A stretch of DNA of 64,000 nt. It comes from Flavobacterium azizsancarii. GTDB taxonomy: Bacteria; Bacteroidota; Bacteroidia; Flavobacteriales; Flavobacteriaceae. The stretch spans positions 124,001 through 188,000 of the forward strand of contig NZ_JAMZNK010000003.1 of assembly GCF_027980145.1 (NCBI RefSeq), read 5' to 3'. The first letter of the stretch is position 1; each line of letters begins with the position of its first letter. A program made the position numbers and the translations under genes. Shown one piece after another: positions 28,440-37,681 of the stretch. The notes below the pieces were generated by a model. That model had not been told where the DNA came from. It saw only the letters and a program-made list of their open reading frames with translations, and ran no database searches.

Positions 28440-28459
28440 TTTTATTGTTTATTTGTTAA

Positions 28460-28512
28460 ACTGAACAAAAGGAAAAACTTAGTCACTTAGCAACTCGGAA
28501 CCTTAGCAACTT
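28460..28512. repeat. ACTTAG-family repeat, one orientation only
   Basis: AACTTAGTCACTTAGCAACT words occur in one orientation just before the adenosyltransferase start. They match the units at 13186-13265. Confidence 0.55.
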
Positions 28513-28520
28513 AAAAAAAA

Positions 28521-29090
28521 ATGAAAGTTTATACAAAAACCGGAGATAAGGGAACCACAGCCCTTTTTGGAGGAACGCGCGTTCCTAAAGATCATATCAG
28601 GATTGACAGTTACGGAACTGTTGATGAATTGAACTCTTATATAGGACTCATTCGCGATCAGGAAATTGATGCACATTACAAAACTATTTTAATAGAAATT
28701 CAAGATCGTCTTTTTACGGTTGGTGCTATTCTTGCTACTCCGGCAGAAAAAGAAGTATTAAAAAATGGCGAACTTCGATTGAAAAATCTCGGAATTATAG
28801 ATACTGACATTGAATTACTAGAGAATGAAATAGATAAAATGGAAGAAAGTCTTCCGCAAATGACCCATTTTGTTTTACCTGGAGGCCATCCAACTGTGTC
28901 ACATTGTCATATTGCACGTTGTATTTGCCGTCGTGCAGAGCGTTTGGCAGTACATTTAAGCCACAATGAGCACGTACCTGAAATCGCAATCATGTACTTA
29001 AACCGACTTTCTGACTATCTTTTTGTCTTGGCACGGAAGTTGTCGTCAGACTTAAAAGCGGAAGAAGTGAAATGGATTCCAAGAAAGTAA
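28521..29090 (+). CDS. Cob(I)alamin adenosyltransferase, PduO type
   Basis: The 189 residues match the PduO-type ATP:corrinoid adenosyltransferase: MKVYTKTGDKGTTALFGG (ATP site), DSYGTVDELNSYIG, and RCICRRAERLAV with NRLSDYLFVLAR near the end. It transfers adenosine from ATP to reduced cobalamin to give coenzyme B12. This may serve the methylmalonyl-CoA mutase system suggested by meaB at 55406. The start follows an A-rich leader directly after an ACTTAG repeat. Confidence 0.95.
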   Translation: MKVYTKTGDKGTTALFGGTRVPKDHIRIDSYGTVDELNSYIGLIRDQEIDAHYKTILIEIQDRLFTVGAILATPAEKEVLKNGELRLKNLGIIDTDIELLENEIDKMEESLPQMTHFVLPGGHPTVSHCHIARCICRRAERLAVHLSHNEHVPEIAIMYLNRLSDYLFVLARKLSSDLKAEEVKWIPRK

Positions 29091-29095
29091 ATTTT

Positions 29096-29241
29096 CTTTA
29101 ATTCCAATTTTTATAAATCCCAAATTCCAAAGAAATAATTTAAAAATTCTGCGAATTTAAATAATATACAAAATTCCAAATATTGGCAATTTTAGGTTCC
29201 TTTTTTGGAATTTTGAATTTATTTATTGGAATTTTAAGGAG
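29096..29241. repeat. Inverted repeat, AAATTCCAA family
   Basis: AATTCCAATTTTTATAAATC and CAAATTCCAAAG on the left face TTGGAATTTTGAATTT on the right. They fill the 239-base gap before the next promoter. Confidence 0.7.
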
Positions 29242-29278
29242 ACGTTCTTAAATTTTATTAAAATAAATCAAAATTTAC

Positions 29279-29308
29279 TTGTCTTTTTCAGTAAAAAATT
29301 TATTTTTG
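29279..29308 (+). promoter_or_regulatory. Bacteroidota-type promoter for the DUF2795 gene
   Basis: TTG at 29279-29281, 19 bases of spacer, then TATTTTTG at 29301-29308. This matches TTG-N17-23-TAnnTTTG, and the start codon is 21 bases on. Confidence 0.7.
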
Positions 29309-29329
29309 CACAAACTAAACAGATAACAG

Positions 29330-29551
29330 ATGTATTGGACATTAGAATTAGCATCTTATTTAAGTGATGCCCCATGGCCTGCTAACAAAGACGAACTTAT
29401 TGACTACGCTATTAGAGCTGGTGCTCCATTAGAAGTAGTAGAAAACCTTCAGTCGATTGAAGACGAAGGAGAGATATATGAATCAATGGAAGAAATTTGG
29501 CCTGATTATCCAACAGACGAAGATTATCTTTGGAATGAGGATGAATATTAA
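29330..29551 (+). CDS. DUF2795 family protein
   Basis: The 73-residue acidic protein starts MYWTLELASYLSDAPWPANK, contains ELIDYAIRAGAPLEVVENLQ and ends in a Trp/Asp-rich tail (PDYPTDEDYLWNEDEY). This is the Bacteroidota form of DUF2795, a short helical domain of unknown role. It is conserved just upstream of secA here, with an attenuator-like hairpin between the two. A link to secretion is only suggested by position. Confidence 0.85.
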   Translation: MYWTLELASYLSDAPWPANKDELIDYAIRAGAPLEVVENLQSIEDEGEIYESMEEIWPDYPTDEDYLWNEDEY

Positions 29552-29566
29552 AAAATAAACCAAAGG

Positions 29567-29592
29567 AAAAAGTCTCATCACCGAGGCTTTTT
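29567..29592 (+). terminator. Hairpin with T tract between the DUF2795 gene and secA
   Basis: AAAAAGTCTC pairs with GAGGCTTTTT with one mismatch. A T run follows. It may limit read-through into secA. Confidence 0.75.
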
Positions 29593-29638
29593 TTTTGGTT
29601 CAAATACACATTTACATAAAATAGAAATACAATAAATC

Positions 29639-32600
29639 ATGAGTTTCATAAACAGTATTATTAAAGTCTTTGTAGGTGATAAATCACAGAAAGATGTCAA
29701 AGCTTTACAGCCCTATTTAACTAAAATTAAAACATTCGAAACCAGCTTAATGAGTTTGTCTCACGACGAATTGAGAGCCAGAACCGCATATTTTAAAGAA
29801 AAAATAAAAGAAGCCAGAGCTGATAAAGATGCTAAAATTGCTTCGCTAAAAGCAGAGGTAGAAAACATTGAAGACATTGACAAAAGAGAAGATCTTTATG
29901 ATGCTATAGATACTCTTGAAAAAGAGGCTTATGAAATCTCTGAGAAAACTTTATTGGAAATTCTTCCTGAAGCTTTTTCTGTTGTTAAAGAAACAGCGCG
30001 TCGTTTTAAAGATAATTCTTTTATCGAAGTAACTGCAAGTCCAAAAGACAGAGAATTTTCAGCAACTAAAACATATATCACTATTGATGGTGATAAAGCC
30101 GTTTGGGCAAACAAATGGAATGCTGCCGGTAAAGAAATTACCTGGGACATGATTCACTACGATGTTCAGTTAATTGGTGGTATGGTTTTGCACGAAGGTA
30201 AAGTTGCAGAGATGCAAACAGGTGAGGGTAAAACTTTGGTTGCTACATTGCCACTTTACTTAAACGCCTTGACAGGAAACGGAGTTCACTTAGTAACCGT
30301 GAATGATTACCTTGCAAAACGTGATAGTACATGGAAAGCGCCTTTATTCGAATTTCACGGTTTAACTGTTGATTGTATCGATAATCACCAGCCAAGTACA
30401 GAACAAAGAAAAAAAGCATACGACGCTGATATCACTTACGGAACCAATAACGAATTTGGTTTTGACTACTTAAGAGATAACATGGCACATTCGCCAGCAG
30501 ATTTAGTACAAAGAAAACACAACTACGCTATTGTCGATGAGGTCGATTCTGTATTAATTGATGATGCAAGAACACCACTTATTATTTCAGGACCGGTTCC
30601 TCAGGGAGATCGTCATGAATTTAATGAGTTAAAACCAAAAATCGAAAACTTAGTAAGTCTTCAACGTCAGTTGGCAAATGGTTTCTTAGCTGAAGCTAAA
30701 AAACTAATCAAAGAAGGAAACACTAAAGAAGGTGGTTTCTTATTATTGAGAGCTTACAGAAGTTTACCTAAAAATAAAGCATTAATTAAATTTTTGAGTG
30801 AAGAAGGAATCAAACAATTACTTCAAAAAACCGAAAATCAATATATGCAGGATAACAATCGCGAAATGCATAAAGTGGATGAAGCTTTGTATTTTGTAAT
30901 TGAAGAAAAAAACAATCAAGTTGAATTGACTGATAATGGTATCCAATACCTTTCAGGCGATACTGATCCTGACTTTTTCGTACTTCCGGATATTGGAACT
31001 GAAATTGCAGCAATCGAAAAACAAAAACTCGATAAAGATGGTGAAGCGGAAGCTAAAGAAAGATTATTCCAGGATTTTGGGGTAAAAAGCGAGCGTATCC
31101 ATACTCTTACTCAACTTTTGAAAGCGTATGCTCTTTTTGAAAAAGATGTAGAATACGTAATCATGGACAACAAGATTATGATTGTCGATGAGCAAACTGG
31201 TCGTATCATGGATGGTCGTCGTTATTCTGACGGTTTACACCAGGCGATCGAAGCTAAAGAAAATGTAAAAATCGAAGCTGCTACACAAACTTTTGCAACT
31301 GTTACATTACAGAATTACTTTAGAATGTACAGCAAATTAGGTGGTATGACAGGTACAGCGGTCACAGAAGCTGGCGAGTTATGGCAGATTTATAAATTAG
31401 ACGTTGTTGAAATTCCAACCAACCGTCCGATGTCAAGAATAGACAAAGAAGATTATATCTATAAAACTACACGTGAAAAATTCAACGCTGTAATTGATGA
31501 TGTAACTGAATTATCAAATGCAGGAAGACCAGTTTTAATTGGAACAACTTCTGTAGAGATTTCAGAATTATTAAGCCGAATGTTAAAAATGAGAGGCGTT
31601 AACCATAACGTTTTGAATGCAAAAATGCACAAACAAGAAGCTCAAATTGTTGAAGAAGCAGGTAAAGCCGGAGTTGTAACTATTGCAACAAATATGGCTG
31701 GTCGTGGTACGGATATTAAATTGACCCCAGAAGTAAAAGCTGCCGGAGGCTTAGCAATTATTGGTACAGAACGTCATGATTCACGTCGTGTTGACAGACA
31801 GTTACGTGGTCGTGCAGGACGTCAGGGAGATCCGGGAAGTTCGCAGTTCTATGTTTCTCTTGAAGATAACCTAATGCGTTTATTTGGTTCTGAAAGAGTT
31901 GCTAAAGTAATGGACAGAATGGGACTTCAGGAAGGTGAAGTTATTCAGCATTCTATGATGACTAAATCTATCGAACGTGCTCAGAAAAAAGTAGAAGAAA
32001 ATAACTTTGGTGTTCGTAAACGTTTATTAGAATATGATGACGTAATGAACTCTCAACGTGAAGTAGTATACAAACGTCGTCGTCATGCTTTATTTGGCGA
32101 GCGTTTGAAACTGGATATCGCGAATATGCTTTATGATACTTGCGAATTAATCGTAAGCCAAACTAAGCCTACAAACGATTTCAAAAATTTCGAATTTGAT
32201 TTGATCCGTTATTTCTCTATCACTTCTCCTATTTCTGAAGGTGATTTTGCAAGATTAACTGATATCGAAATCACAGGAAAAATATACAAAGAGACTTTAG
32301 CATTCTATACTGAAAAAACAGAAAGAAGTGCAAGAGAAGCTTTCCCAATCATAAAAGGAGTTTACGAAGAGCCAAACAATCAGTTTGAGCGTATCGTAGT
32401 TCCGTTTACTGACGGAATCAAAACTTTGAATGTTGTTACAGATTTGAAAAAAGCATATGATAGTCAAGGTACTCAGCTAATTGCTGATTTCGAAAAAAAC
32501 ATCACTTTATCTATTGTTGATGAAGCCTGGAAAAAACACTTACGTAAAATGGACGAATTGAAACAATCTGTTCAGTTAGCCGTTCACGAACAAAAAGATC

Positions 32601-32980
32601 CATTGCTTATTTACAAATTAGAAGCTTTTAATTTGTTTAGAGGAATGTTGGACAACGTAAACAAAGAAGTTATTTCATTCTTATTCAAAGGTGATTTACC
32701 GGCTCAAAACGTTCCTGAAATTCACGAAGCAAAAGAAGTTCGCCAAAAAGAAAACTTCAAATTAAGCAAAGACGAAATTGTAAACAGCGAAGACATCAAC
32801 CGCGAAGCTGGAGAAACACAACAACGTCAGGTTACAGAAACCATTGTGAGAGACAATCCAAAAATCAACCGTAATGATACCGTAACAGTTCAGGAAGTTG
32901 CAACTGGTAAAACAGAAACAATGAAATTCAAAAAAGCAGAAACTTTAATCGCTTCTGGCGCTTGGGTTCTTGTTAAGTAA
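29639..32980 (+). CDS. secA: Preprotein translocase ATPase SecA
   Basis: The 1113-residue protein is the SecYEG motor. It has Walker A in [15 protein letters not shown] (near residue 195), [25 protein letters not shown], the [19 protein letters not shown] segment, [24 protein letters not shown] and the [18 protein letters not shown] motif. The length beyond E. coli SecA (901) comes mainly from an insertion around residues 330-420 and a long C-terminal part, as usual in Bacteroidota. The C-terminus lacks the zinc-binding cysteines. The TACAATAAATC leader shows no strong ribosome-binding site, normal for the phylum. Confidence 0.98.
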   Translation: MSFINSIIKVFVGDKSQKDVKALQPYLTKIKTFETSLMSLSHDELRARTAYFKEKIKEARADKDAKIASLKAEVENIEDIDKREDLYDAIDTLEKEAYEISEKTLLEILPEAFSVVKETARRFKDNSFIEVTASPKDREFSATKTYITIDGDKAVWANKWNAAGKEITWDMIHYDVQLIGGMVLHEGKVAEMQTGEGKTLVATLPLYLNALTGNGVHLVTVNDYLAKRDSTWKAPLFEFHGLTVDCIDNHQPSTEQRKKAYDADITYGTNNEFGFDYLRDNMAHSPADLVQRKHNYAIVDEVDSVLIDDARTPLIISGPVPQGDRHEFNELKPKIENLVSLQRQLANGFLAEAKKLIKEGNTKEGGFLLLRAYRSLPKNKALIKFLSEEGIKQLLQKTENQYMQDNNREMHKVDEALYFVIEEKNNQVELTDNGIQYLSGDTDPDFFVLPDIGTEIAAIEKQKLDKDGEAEAKERLFQDFGVKSERIHTLTQLLKAYALFEKDVEYVIMDNKIMIVDEQTGRIMDGRRYSDGLHQAIEAKENVKIEAATQTFATVTLQNYFRMYSKLGGMTGTAVTEAGELWQIYKLDVVEIPTNRPMSRIDKEDYIYKTTREKFNAVIDDVTELSNAGRPVLIGTTSVEISELLSRMLKMRGVNHNVLNAKMHKQEAQIVEEAGKAGVVTIATNMAGRGTDIKLTPEVKAAGGLAIIGTERHDSRRVDRQLRGRAGRQGDPGSSQFYVSLEDNLMRLFGSERVAKVMDRMGLQEGEVIQHSMMTKSIERAQKKVEENNFGVRKRLLEYDDVMNSQREVVYKRRRHALFGERLKLDIANMLYDTCELIVSQTKPTNDFKNFEFDLIRYFSITSPISEGDFARLTDIEITGKIYKETLAFYTEKTERSAREAFPIIKGVYEEPNNQFERIVVPFTDGIKTLNVVTDLKKAYDSQGTQLIADFEKNITLSIVDEAWKKHLRKMDELKQSVQLAVHEQKDPLLIYKLEAFNLFRGMLDNVNKEVISFLFKGDLPAQNVPEIHEAKEVRQKENFKLSKDEIVNSEDINREAGETQQRQVTETIVRDNPKINRNDTVTVQEVATGKTETMKFKKAETLIASGAWVLVK

Positions 32981-32982
32981 GC

Positions 32983-33150
32983 CTCAGTTTACAGTTTACA
33001 GTCGAAGTTTACAGACTGATATTCTTATATAGTTCAACCCCGTCAGTTTTAAAACCTGACGGGGTTGTCTTTTTAAATAGTTTACATATTGAGACTGGGA
33101 CTGAAACTGAATACTGCAAACTGCTACTGGGACTATAAACTGAGACTAAA
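32983..33150. repeat. CTGAGACTG-family inverted pair around the secA terminator
   Basis: CAGTTTACAGTTTACAGTC words (32986-33018) face GAGACTGGGACTGAAACTG and ACTATAAACTGAGACT words (33092-33150). The terminator lies between the arms. Confidence 0.65.
33036..33066 (+). terminator. secA terminator
   Basis: AACCCCGTCAG (33036-33046) pairs with CTGACGGGGTT (33056-33066), followed by a T-rich tail. Confidence 0.9.
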
Positions 33151-33177
33151 ACTTTTTTTATAAAAAGCTCAAAAATC

Positions 33178-33194
33178 ATTCGATATAAACGAAT
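33178..33194. promoter_or_regulatory. Palindrome upstream of the metal-uptake locus
   Basis: ATTCG-N7-CGAAT (ATTCGATATAAACGAAT) ends 6 bases before the predicted -7 element TATTTTTG at 33201-33208. The position suits an operator for a metal-responsive repressor; this is an inference. Confidence 0.5.
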
Positions 33195-33200
33195 AAGATG

Positions 33201-33208
33201 TATTTTTG
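33201..33208 (+). promoter_or_regulatory. Probable -7 element for the metal-uptake locus
   Basis: TATTTTTG is an exact TAnnTTTG match 25 bases before the TTG start at 33233. Confidence 0.5.
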
Positions 33209-33232
33209 CTGTCGAAACAACGAAATCAACTC

Positions 33233-33610
33233 TTGAAGAAGTTTATTATCATAGTACTTTCTTTTATGCTTTTAGTGCCATCATTTGGCAGTTTCTTTGT
33301 TTATACCTCATTCAAATTAAATCAGGACGAAATTTCGAAAACGATTTGTGTACAACGCAAAATGCTTTTTAATTCTTGTAACGGCCGATGTGAACTTCAA
33401 AAGAGTTTAAAAAAATACGCCGACAATGAAAAGAAAATGCAAAACAACCTGAAAGAGAAAGTAGAGATTGTTTACATTCAAAATACAATTACAACACCAT
33501 TCAAATTAGTAGCTCCTATAACTACTAAAGAAAATCTTTTTGCTTCTTTAGACCAAAAACCAATTTCGGTTTCAATTGCTACTTTTCGCCCTCCATCCTA
33601 TTTTATATAA
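33233..33610 (+). CDS. Small membrane-anchored protein with three conserved cysteines (copy 1)
   Basis: I choose the TTG at 33233 by alignment with the paralogue at 37301, which also starts with TTG-Lys-Lys. The 125-residue protein has one N-terminal membrane or signal segment. The motif KTICVQRKM...NSCNGRCELQKSLKKY follows (Cys39, 49 and 53), and the end is TFRPPSYFI. The cysteines face the periplasm if the N-terminus is inside. Metal binding or redox work in copper handling is an inference. The two copies match over most of the first 85 residues and each heads a part of the locus. Confidence 0.75.
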   Translation: MKKFIIIVLSFMLLVPSFGSFFVYTSFKLNQDEISKTICVQRKMLFNSCNGRCELQKSLKKYADNEKKMQNNLKEKVEIVYIQNTITTPFKLVAPITTKENLFASLDQKPISVSIATFRPPSYFI

Positions 33611-33727
33611 TTTTTTAAATCGCATTTCAATTCTTTATTGAGATGATTATTTCGTTGTTTCAAAAACAATGGAATCGTGCTTACGCACACCCAAAATTTA
33701 AAATTACAATTATATAAAATTCATAAA

Positions 33728-34531
33728 ATGAAAAACACTTTATACAAAGCCCTTGCTATTGTAGCAATTTCTATATCACTAATTTCATGTTCAAGCGACG
33801 ATAATAAAAACGATACTTCAGGAAGCGGAAGCTTAATCTTAGAATATGACAATGGTTTTGGTACAAACGACTTGATTTTAAATACCCAAGGCAATACAAC
33901 TTCTAACAATGAAGTATTAAAAATTAGCCTGATCAAATATATTGTTAGCAATGTAGTTTTAACAAAAGCCGACGGAACTACGGTAACTTACCCAAAAAGC
34001 AAAAGCTATTTTATTGCTGACGAAGGTGCTGCAGACGGACACGAATTTAAGCTTACTGATATTCCTGCCGGAGATTACGTAAAAGTAAAGTTCGGGATTG
34101 GAGTCGATGAAGATCAATGGAAATTAGGCGCTACCGGACAAGGCGATTTTCTTGCGCAGACTGACAAAGCTGGAATGTTATGGTCTTGGGCTGCGGGTTA
34201 TAAATTCCTGGCTTTCGAAGGTACTTTTACATCGCCTACTGTTACTACACCAACACCTTTTATGATTCATACGGGCAAAACAGGAACTGATTATAATTAT
34301 ACTGAGGTTACACTTGATTTGCCAACAAAAGCATTGGTTCGTACTACTATTACACCAACAGTTCATTTTAAAATCGATTTGTCAAAAATCATTGACGGAA
34401 CCAACAAAATCAAACTGTCTGACAATAATGCAGGCGGAATGGGCGCAATGATTATGGGCGGCGCGAACTTACCGCTTATTACTCAGAACATATCGGCTAT
34501 GTTTAAAGTTGACCACGTACATAACGACTAA
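33728..34531 (+). CDS. MbnP-family lipoprotein
   Basis: The ATG at 33728 gives 267 residues with a lipobox (SLISC, Cys21). The fold-defining GSLILEYDNGFG, LKISLIKYIVSNVVL, YVKVKFGIGVDED, AGMLWSWAAGYKFLAFEG and MFKVDHVHND segments match MbnP. In characterised MbnP, one Trp is oxidised to kynurenine by MbnH and helps bind copper. Here Trp131, Trp152 and Trp154 are candidates, and His181, 213, 263 and 265 are possible ligands. The MbnH partner is the next gene. Start regulation may come from the upstream palindrome. Confidence 0.82.
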   Translation: MKNTLYKALAIVAISISLISCSSDDNKNDTSGSGSLILEYDNGFGTNDLILNTQGNTTSNNEVLKISLIKYIVSNVVLTKADGTTVTYPKSKSYFIADEGAADGHEFKLTDIPAGDYVKVKFGIGVDEDQWKLGATGQGDFLAQTDKAGMLWSWAAGYKFLAFEGTFTSPTVTTPTPFMIHTGKTGTDYNYTEVTLDLPTKALVRTTITPTVHFKIDLSKIIDGTNKIKLSDNNAGGMGAMIMGGANLPLITQNISAMFKVDHVHND

Positions 34532-34546
34532 TTTTATTTTAAGGAG

Positions 34547-34662
34547 CACAAAAATTTTGGTTTACCAGAAATAAAGTCCCGCTTTCCGTTTCAATCTTTT
34601 TATCCGCCGCGGCGGACAAAAAGGATTTCTACTGCAATCGGGGCTAAACCAGAATTTTTTGT
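34547..34662. ncRNA. Flavo-1-like structured element, copy 2
   Basis: GTCCCGCTTTCCGTTTC near 34577 and a CAATCGGGGCTAAACC block near 34635 are the conserved ends. The outer GGTTTA / TAAACC arms and the inner CCGCCGCGGCGG hairpin add pairing. It lies between the MbnP and MbnH genes. Confidence 0.5.
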
Positions 34663-34694
34663 ACTTCTAATAAATCAAAGAGCAATCACAAAGA

Positions 34695-34742
34695 AATTTT
34701 AATGTCATTGTAATTTGTGCAAATTCGTGCAATTATTGGCAA
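34695..34742. repeat. ATTCGTG-family half repeat
   Basis: TTTGTGCAAATTCGTGCAATT words occur in one orientation just before the MbnH gene. Confidence 0.45.
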
Positions 34743-34780
34743 AAAAATATGTTGTCTTGCTTTTTATTAAACTTAAAATC

Positions 34781-35821
34781 ATGCTGAAAATAAAATATTT
34801 TCTATGGCTGATGATTCCGTTGTTATGGAGTTGCTCTAATCAGGATGACCAATATGTAAATATTCCTCTGGAATTTACTGTTCCTTCAAACTTTCCTGCT
34901 TTAGCGTACAATATATCACTGAATCCGCCAACAGAAAAAGGATTTGAACTGGGTAAAAAACTGTTCTACGACGGACGTTTAGCGTCTGACGGAATTGTTT
35001 CTTGTGGCTTTTGTCACATACAAGCCAATGCGTTTACACATCACGGACATACAGTAAGTCATGGTGTAGACAATGCGCAAGGCACCCGAAACACACCATC
35101 GATTCAGAATCTCGCTTACCAAACTACATTTATGTACGACGGATCTGCAGACCATCTTGACTTACAGCCTATAATTCCAATTACGAGTATTATAGAGATG
35201 AATGGAAACCTGAACGACATCTTAAAAATGATGAAAGCTGACAAAGAGTATCAAAAGCTATTTGGACTTGCTTTTGATGACGGCGCGATTACGACCGAAA
35301 ATATGTTAAAAGCTCTTTCGCAATTTATGGTTATGGTTACTTCATCTAATTCACGATTCGATAAATACAGGCGAAATGAATCCGGAGGAACTTTGACAAA
35401 CGATGAATTGGCTGGTTACGATTTGTTTAAATCAAAATGTGCTTCTTGTCACGCGACAGATTTACAAACTGATAATTCATTTCGCAACAATGGCTTAGCT
35501 GTAAACCCAATGGTAAATGATGTTGGGCGTTATAAACTAACCGAATTGGTGACAGATTATTACAAATTCAAAGTACCAAGTTTACGAAATGTAGAAGTTT
35601 CAGGACCTTATATGCACGACGGAAGATTTGGCACTCTAGAAGGCGTTCTCGATCATTATGCAAGCGGTATAGAAAACTCTGCAACTCTGGATCCGGTATT
35701 AAAACAAAACGGAAAGTTTGGGATTGCACTTTCTGACACAGACAAAAAACAAATTATAGCTTTCCTGAAAACATTGACTGATAATCAATATTTGACTGAT
35801 AAACGTTTCTCGGAATTTTAA
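34781..35821 (+). CDS. MbnH-like di-heme cytochrome c peroxidase-family lipoprotein
   Basis: The ATG at 34781 gives 346 residues with lipobox Cys18 (PLLWSC). Two c-type heme sites are present: CGFCH (Cys75, Cys78, His79) and CASCH (Cys220, Cys223, His224). Further di-heme family features are KLFYDGRLASDG, GTRNTPSIQNLAYQ and KVPSLRNVEVSGPYMHDGRFGTLEGVLDHY. In known systems MbnH uses its hemes to oxidise a Trp of MbnP. Pairing with the preceding MbnP gene makes this more likely than a plain peroxide-detoxifying CcpA. Confidence 0.85.
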   Translation: MLKIKYFLWLMIPLLWSCSNQDDQYVNIPLEFTVPSNFPALAYNISLNPPTEKGFELGKKLFYDGRLASDGIVSCGFCHIQANAFTHHGHTVSHGVDNAQGTRNTPSIQNLAYQTTFMYDGSADHLDLQPIIPITSIIEMNGNLNDILKMMKADKEYQKLFGLAFDDGAITTENMLKALSQFMVMVTSSNSRFDKYRRNESGGTLTNDELAGYDLFKSKCASCHATDLQTDNSFRNNGLAVNPMVNDVGRYKLTELVTDYYKFKVPSLRNVEVSGPYMHDGRFGTLEGVLDHYASGIENSATLDPVLKQNGKFGIALSDTDKKQIIAFLKTLTDNQYLTDKRFSEF

Positions 35822-35831
35822 GAAAATTAGC

Positions 35832-35926
35832 CCACGGGTTTTACGGATTACTGATTAACGCAGATTAAAAGCAATTGAGAATCATATTTAAAAAAAATCA
35901 TTTTAATCCGTGTAATCTGTGGCAAA
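35832..35926. repeat. Inverted repeat, CAGATTAAA/TTTAATCTG family
   Basis: ACGCAGATTAAAAGC on the left faces TTTTAATCCGTGTAATCTG on the right. Related units lie at 41693-41790, 58764-58832 and about 40018. Confidence 0.7.
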
Positions 35927-35942
35927 AAATATCGCCGAAGTT

Positions 35943-36073
35943 TGTCATCATTTCGAGGAACGAGATCCGATCGATAGCGAACAGGCGAAGCAAATCACAC
36001 ACGTTGATCAAACAAAGATTGGCCCTTTTCTTTACGGAGTTTCTAGTGTGATTTCTCCTTCGTCGAAATGACA
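35943..36073. repeat. Long inverted repeat with TGTCATTTCGA-type ends
   Basis: TGTCATCATTTCGA (35943-35956) and TCGAAATGACA (36063-36073) are inverted termini. AAATCACAC (35992-36000) and GTGTGATTT (36046-36054) are inverted internal parts. The layout resembles a non-autonomous palindromic element; I believe this type is widespread in Flavobacteria. Confidence 0.65.
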
Positions 36074-36145
36074 AGATTGTGTAAACACTTTTGCTATTCA
36101 CGATAGTTATCAAGAGTAGCAAAAAATAAAAATATAATAAAAACC

Positions 36146-36293
36146 GGAGTCCTAGCCCCGATTGAAGTGGAAAGCCTTTTTGAAAAAAGACCTTATTTTT
36201 CCTGAGTTTATAAAGCAACCAACGGAAGCTTTGTCAACTTATAGAAAATGGGATTTTGAAAAAAGCTTGAAACGGAAAGCGGGATCAGCTCCT
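36146..36293. ncRNA. Flavo-1-like structured element, copy 3 (long form)
   Basis: It starts GGAGTCCTAGCCCCGATTG and ends AAAGCGGGATCAGCTCC. CCCG/CGGG and CTTTTT/AAAAAG helices pair the two halves. The inner CAACCAACGGAAGCT segment is shared with copy 4 at 48474-48626. Confidence 0.55.
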
Positions 36294-36306
36294 AAAAATA
36301 ATTAAA

Positions 36307-37266
36307 ATGAAAAAAATAATAGTAATGATTGCGCTTTTGGCTGGGTTTTCGGCCTTTAGTTTTACCGCAAAAGATAGTATTTCGGTCTTCACCTTTCAAC
36401 GTTTAGCGATGATGGAAGATTTTGATTGTGATGCTTGCGGATGTTCAGCAAGTGGCGGAAGCATGGGTTTTGGCTCAATGCTGAATAACAATTTTGTAGG
36501 GTTAAGATATATGAAACAAAGTTATACGAGCCGTGACGGAATCTTTGCCAATTCGCCCTGGATTGATGAAAATTTTAATACGATTCAGGCTTGGGCGCGA
36601 ATTCCTGTTACAGAGAAAATTCAGATTTCGGCATTGGTTCCCTATCATTTTAACGAAAGAGCATTGACAGCCGGAACTGAAAACATCGAAGGTTTGGGAG
36701 ATATTACTGTAATGGCTTTGTACACCGTTTTTGAAACAAAAAAAGACAGTACGTTTTTTACGCATAAAATAAATCTTGGCGGGGGTATAAAACTCCCGAC
36801 GGGAAAATTTAAAGAAGCTAATAATTTAGGAAGCGTGAACCAGAGTTTTCAACTAGGAACCGGAAGTTGGGATTTTCCTGTGATTTCTGAATATGTAATC
36901 AAACATAAAAACTTGGGGTTGAACACAACATTGAATTATATTTTCAAGACTGAAAACAGCAAAAATTACCAATACGGAGATCAGTTTAATTATGCGGGAA
37001 CGTTCTTTTATTTGTTCGATTTAAAATCAGTTCAGATTGTTCCGCAAGCCGGATTGGCGGGCGAAGTTTACCAAACCAACAAGCAATACGGTTTAGATTT
37101 ACCTAATACGGCAGGCGATATTTTGTTTAGCAAATTTGGTATAGAAGCCGGGAAAGATAAATTTTCGGTTGGATTAAACGTGATGTTGCCAATCAATCAA
37201 AACTTATCAAGCGGCAATATGGAAGCAAATTACAGATGGAGCGTAAACTTAAATTACACACTGTAA
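36307..37266 (+). CDS. Outer-membrane channel-like protein with N-terminal Cys cluster
   Basis: The 319-residue protein has a signal peptide (about 1-21). A DCDACGCSASGGSMG motif (Cys41, 44 and 46) follows, then alternating amphipathic strands (NNNFVGLRYMKQSY, IQAWARIPVTEKIQISALVPYHF, NLGGGIKLPTGKF) ending in a terminal Tyr-Thr-Leu. The barrel pattern resembles the phenol-degradation meta-pathway OMP family. Inside the locus, the periplasm-facing cysteines could hand metal to or from the barrel; that is an inference. The gap before it is filled with three repeat types. Confidence 0.75.
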   Translation: MKKIIVMIALLAGFSAFSFTAKDSISVFTFQRLAMMEDFDCDACGCSASGGSMGFGSMLNNNFVGLRYMKQSYTSRDGIFANSPWIDENFNTIQAWARIPVTEKIQISALVPYHFNERALTAGTENIEGLGDITVMALYTVFETKKDSTFFTHKINLGGGIKLPTGKFKEANNLGSVNQSFQLGTGSWDFPVISEYVIKHKNLGLNTTLNYIFKTENSKNYQYGDQFNYAGTFFYLFDLKSVQIVPQAGLAGEVYQTNKQYGLDLPNTAGDILFSKFGIEAGKDKFSVGLNVMLPINQNLSSGNMEANYRWSVNLNYTL

Positions 37267-37300
37267 TTTTTAAAACAAAATACAAACAACGAAATAAACT

Positions 37301-37681
37301 TTGAAAAAAATCATCATCATCATATTACTTTCCTGTATGCTTTTGGTGCCATCTTTTGGCAGTTTCTTTGTTTACACTACATTTAAATTAAATCAGGAAG
37401 AAATTTCAAAAACGATTTGTGTACAACGCAAAATGGTTTTTAATTCTTGTAACGGTCGTTGTGAACTTCAAAAAAGTTTAAAAAAATATTCTGATAACGA
37501 GAAAAGAATGCAGGACAATCTGAAAGAAAAAGCAGAAGTCATTTATATCCAAAATGTTCCTGTAAATCATTTCAAATTTGTTGTATCAATAGAAACACGA
37601 ACAGCCGTTTTTGCTTATTTCGATAAAAAACCAATTTCGGTTTCAAGCTCAACTTTTCGCCCTCCCTCCTGTTTTATATAA
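37301..37681 (+). CDS. Small membrane-anchored protein with three conserved cysteines (copy 2)
   Basis: The protein starts at TTG 37301 and has 126 residues. It is a clear paralogue of the protein at 33233, with the same N-terminal membrane segment, KTICVQRKM and NSCNGRCELQKSLKKY motifs (Cys40, 50 and 54), and the TFRPPSCFI end (an extra Cys). It lies 34 bases after the OMP gene and 93 before the TonB receptor, so it opens the second half of the locus. No named family is known to me. Confidence 0.75.
   Translation: MKKIIIIILLSCMLLVPSFGSFFVYTTFKLNQEEISKTICVQRKMVFNSCNGRCELQKSLKKYSDNEKRMQDNLKEKAEVIYIQNVPVNHFKFVVSIETRTAVFAYFDKKPISVSSSTFRPPSCFI

Noticed and set aside
34178..34366. Minus-strand frame rich in Cys inside the MbnP-like gene
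   Set aside because: The cysteines are an effect of the opposite-strand codons; it lies wholly within a known gene.
34781..35821. Plain peroxide-detoxifying cytochrome c peroxidase as the sole reading
   Set aside because: The MbnP gene directly upstream and the receptor downstream make an MbnH-type role more likely, although the sequence alone cannot exclude peroxidase activity.
35898..36218. Open frame of 106 codons on the minus strand
   Set aside because: It lies entirely in three repeat elements and has no coding character.
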